Positions 14,661-14,908 of a stretch of DNA of 14,908 nucleotides are shown one piece after another. The stretch comes from JAIQET01 sp035542575 (GTDB lineage: Bacteria > Acidobacteriota > Terriglobia > Terriglobales > Acidobacteriaceae), in assembly GCA_035542575.1 (NCBI GenBank), contig DATKLE010000140.1, positions 1 through 14,908 on the forward strand, written 5' to 3'. A program made the position numbers and the translations under genes. The notes under the pieces are model-generated. The model did not search any database. It saw nothing but the letters and a program-made list of their open reading frames with translations, and had not been told where the DNA came from. How positions within the stretch are numbered: the stretch's first letter is position 1; the number at the start of each line of letters is the position of its first letter.

Positions 14661-14908
14661 TAGTGGCGGGTGGCCGTCCCCGACAGCGCCGAAGTCAACT
14701 GTTGGAACATCGCGATCGCACGCATTCACCCACTTCGCGGCGAACGAACAGCGCAAACTTGTGCAAACGCCTGTGTCTGTTGAAAAACTCGGGTGTGCAG
14801 TGCGCTTTTCTCTTTACTGCCTGTCTGGTTACTCGCTGGTTGGTTTCTTCACGCCAGGTTCATGCAGTTGCAATCTCCTCGGCTGGCGTCGAACTGAGGA
14901 ACCGCACC
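14661..14908. other. Terminal intergenic stretch, nothing recognised
   Basis: No supported gene, RNA or strong hairpin is seen. A minus-strand frame is open from the right edge for about 20 codons and could be the end of a gene lying outside, but nothing in it is recognisable. Base composition is less GC-rich than the coding regions. Confidence 0.35.

Overview
The window looks like a chromosomal segment of a high-GC member of the Acidobacteriota (Terriglobia / Koribacter-like soil lineage), probably from an environmental genome. This is inferred from gene style, not from any database search. The supporting features are a winged-helix/TM/TPR regulator, a small exported protein with a VPF..PGEY pattern, a 'HGC'-type PilZ protein, and dispersed GC-rich palindromic repeats of a kind I associate with these genomes. 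No phage, insertion sequence, CRISPR array or rRNA is visible. Most genes are housekeeping or envelope genes.

Layout, left to right. The 3' part of clpC (+) enters from the left edge. It converges on a small exported protein gene (-) across a spacer with three strong hairpins. A membrane-anchored winged-helix/TPR regulator (+) follows; its last codons and stop lie inside a dispersed palindromic repeat. Next come a cupin, a glutaredoxin-like protein and a membrane-anchored trypsin-like protease (all +). The protease gene converges on a class III aminotransferase gene (-), and the two stop codons share one CTAG. The aminotransferase has a near-consensus sigma-70 promoter placed so that its mRNA is probably leaderless. 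A PilZ gene (-) is divergent from a MurJ-type flippase gene (+), which converges on a bactofilin gene (-) with a clear intrinsic terminator. A DinB-family gene and rnr (RNase R) form a tight + pair. tRNA-Pro(GGG) and a small cysteine-containing exported protein with a textbook terminator follow. About 250 nt with no recognised gene ends the window.

How the genes fit together. ClpC, RNase R and the anchored protease are quality-control functions. MurJ and bactofilin both serve peptidoglycan synthesis and cell shape. The TPR regulator and PilZ protein are signalling proteins. There is no single multi-gene pathway; most genes are single or paired transcription units.

The most notable signal is that GC-rich palindromic repeats have entered protein-coding sequence. 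The rnr gene carries two repeat-like blocks as in-frame linker extensions. One of them shares both end sequences with the repeat that supplies the C-terminal tail and stop codon of the TPR regulator. This resembles the protein-invading palindromic elements known from Rickettsia, here in an unrelated lineage and in an essential-type RNA-processing enzyme.
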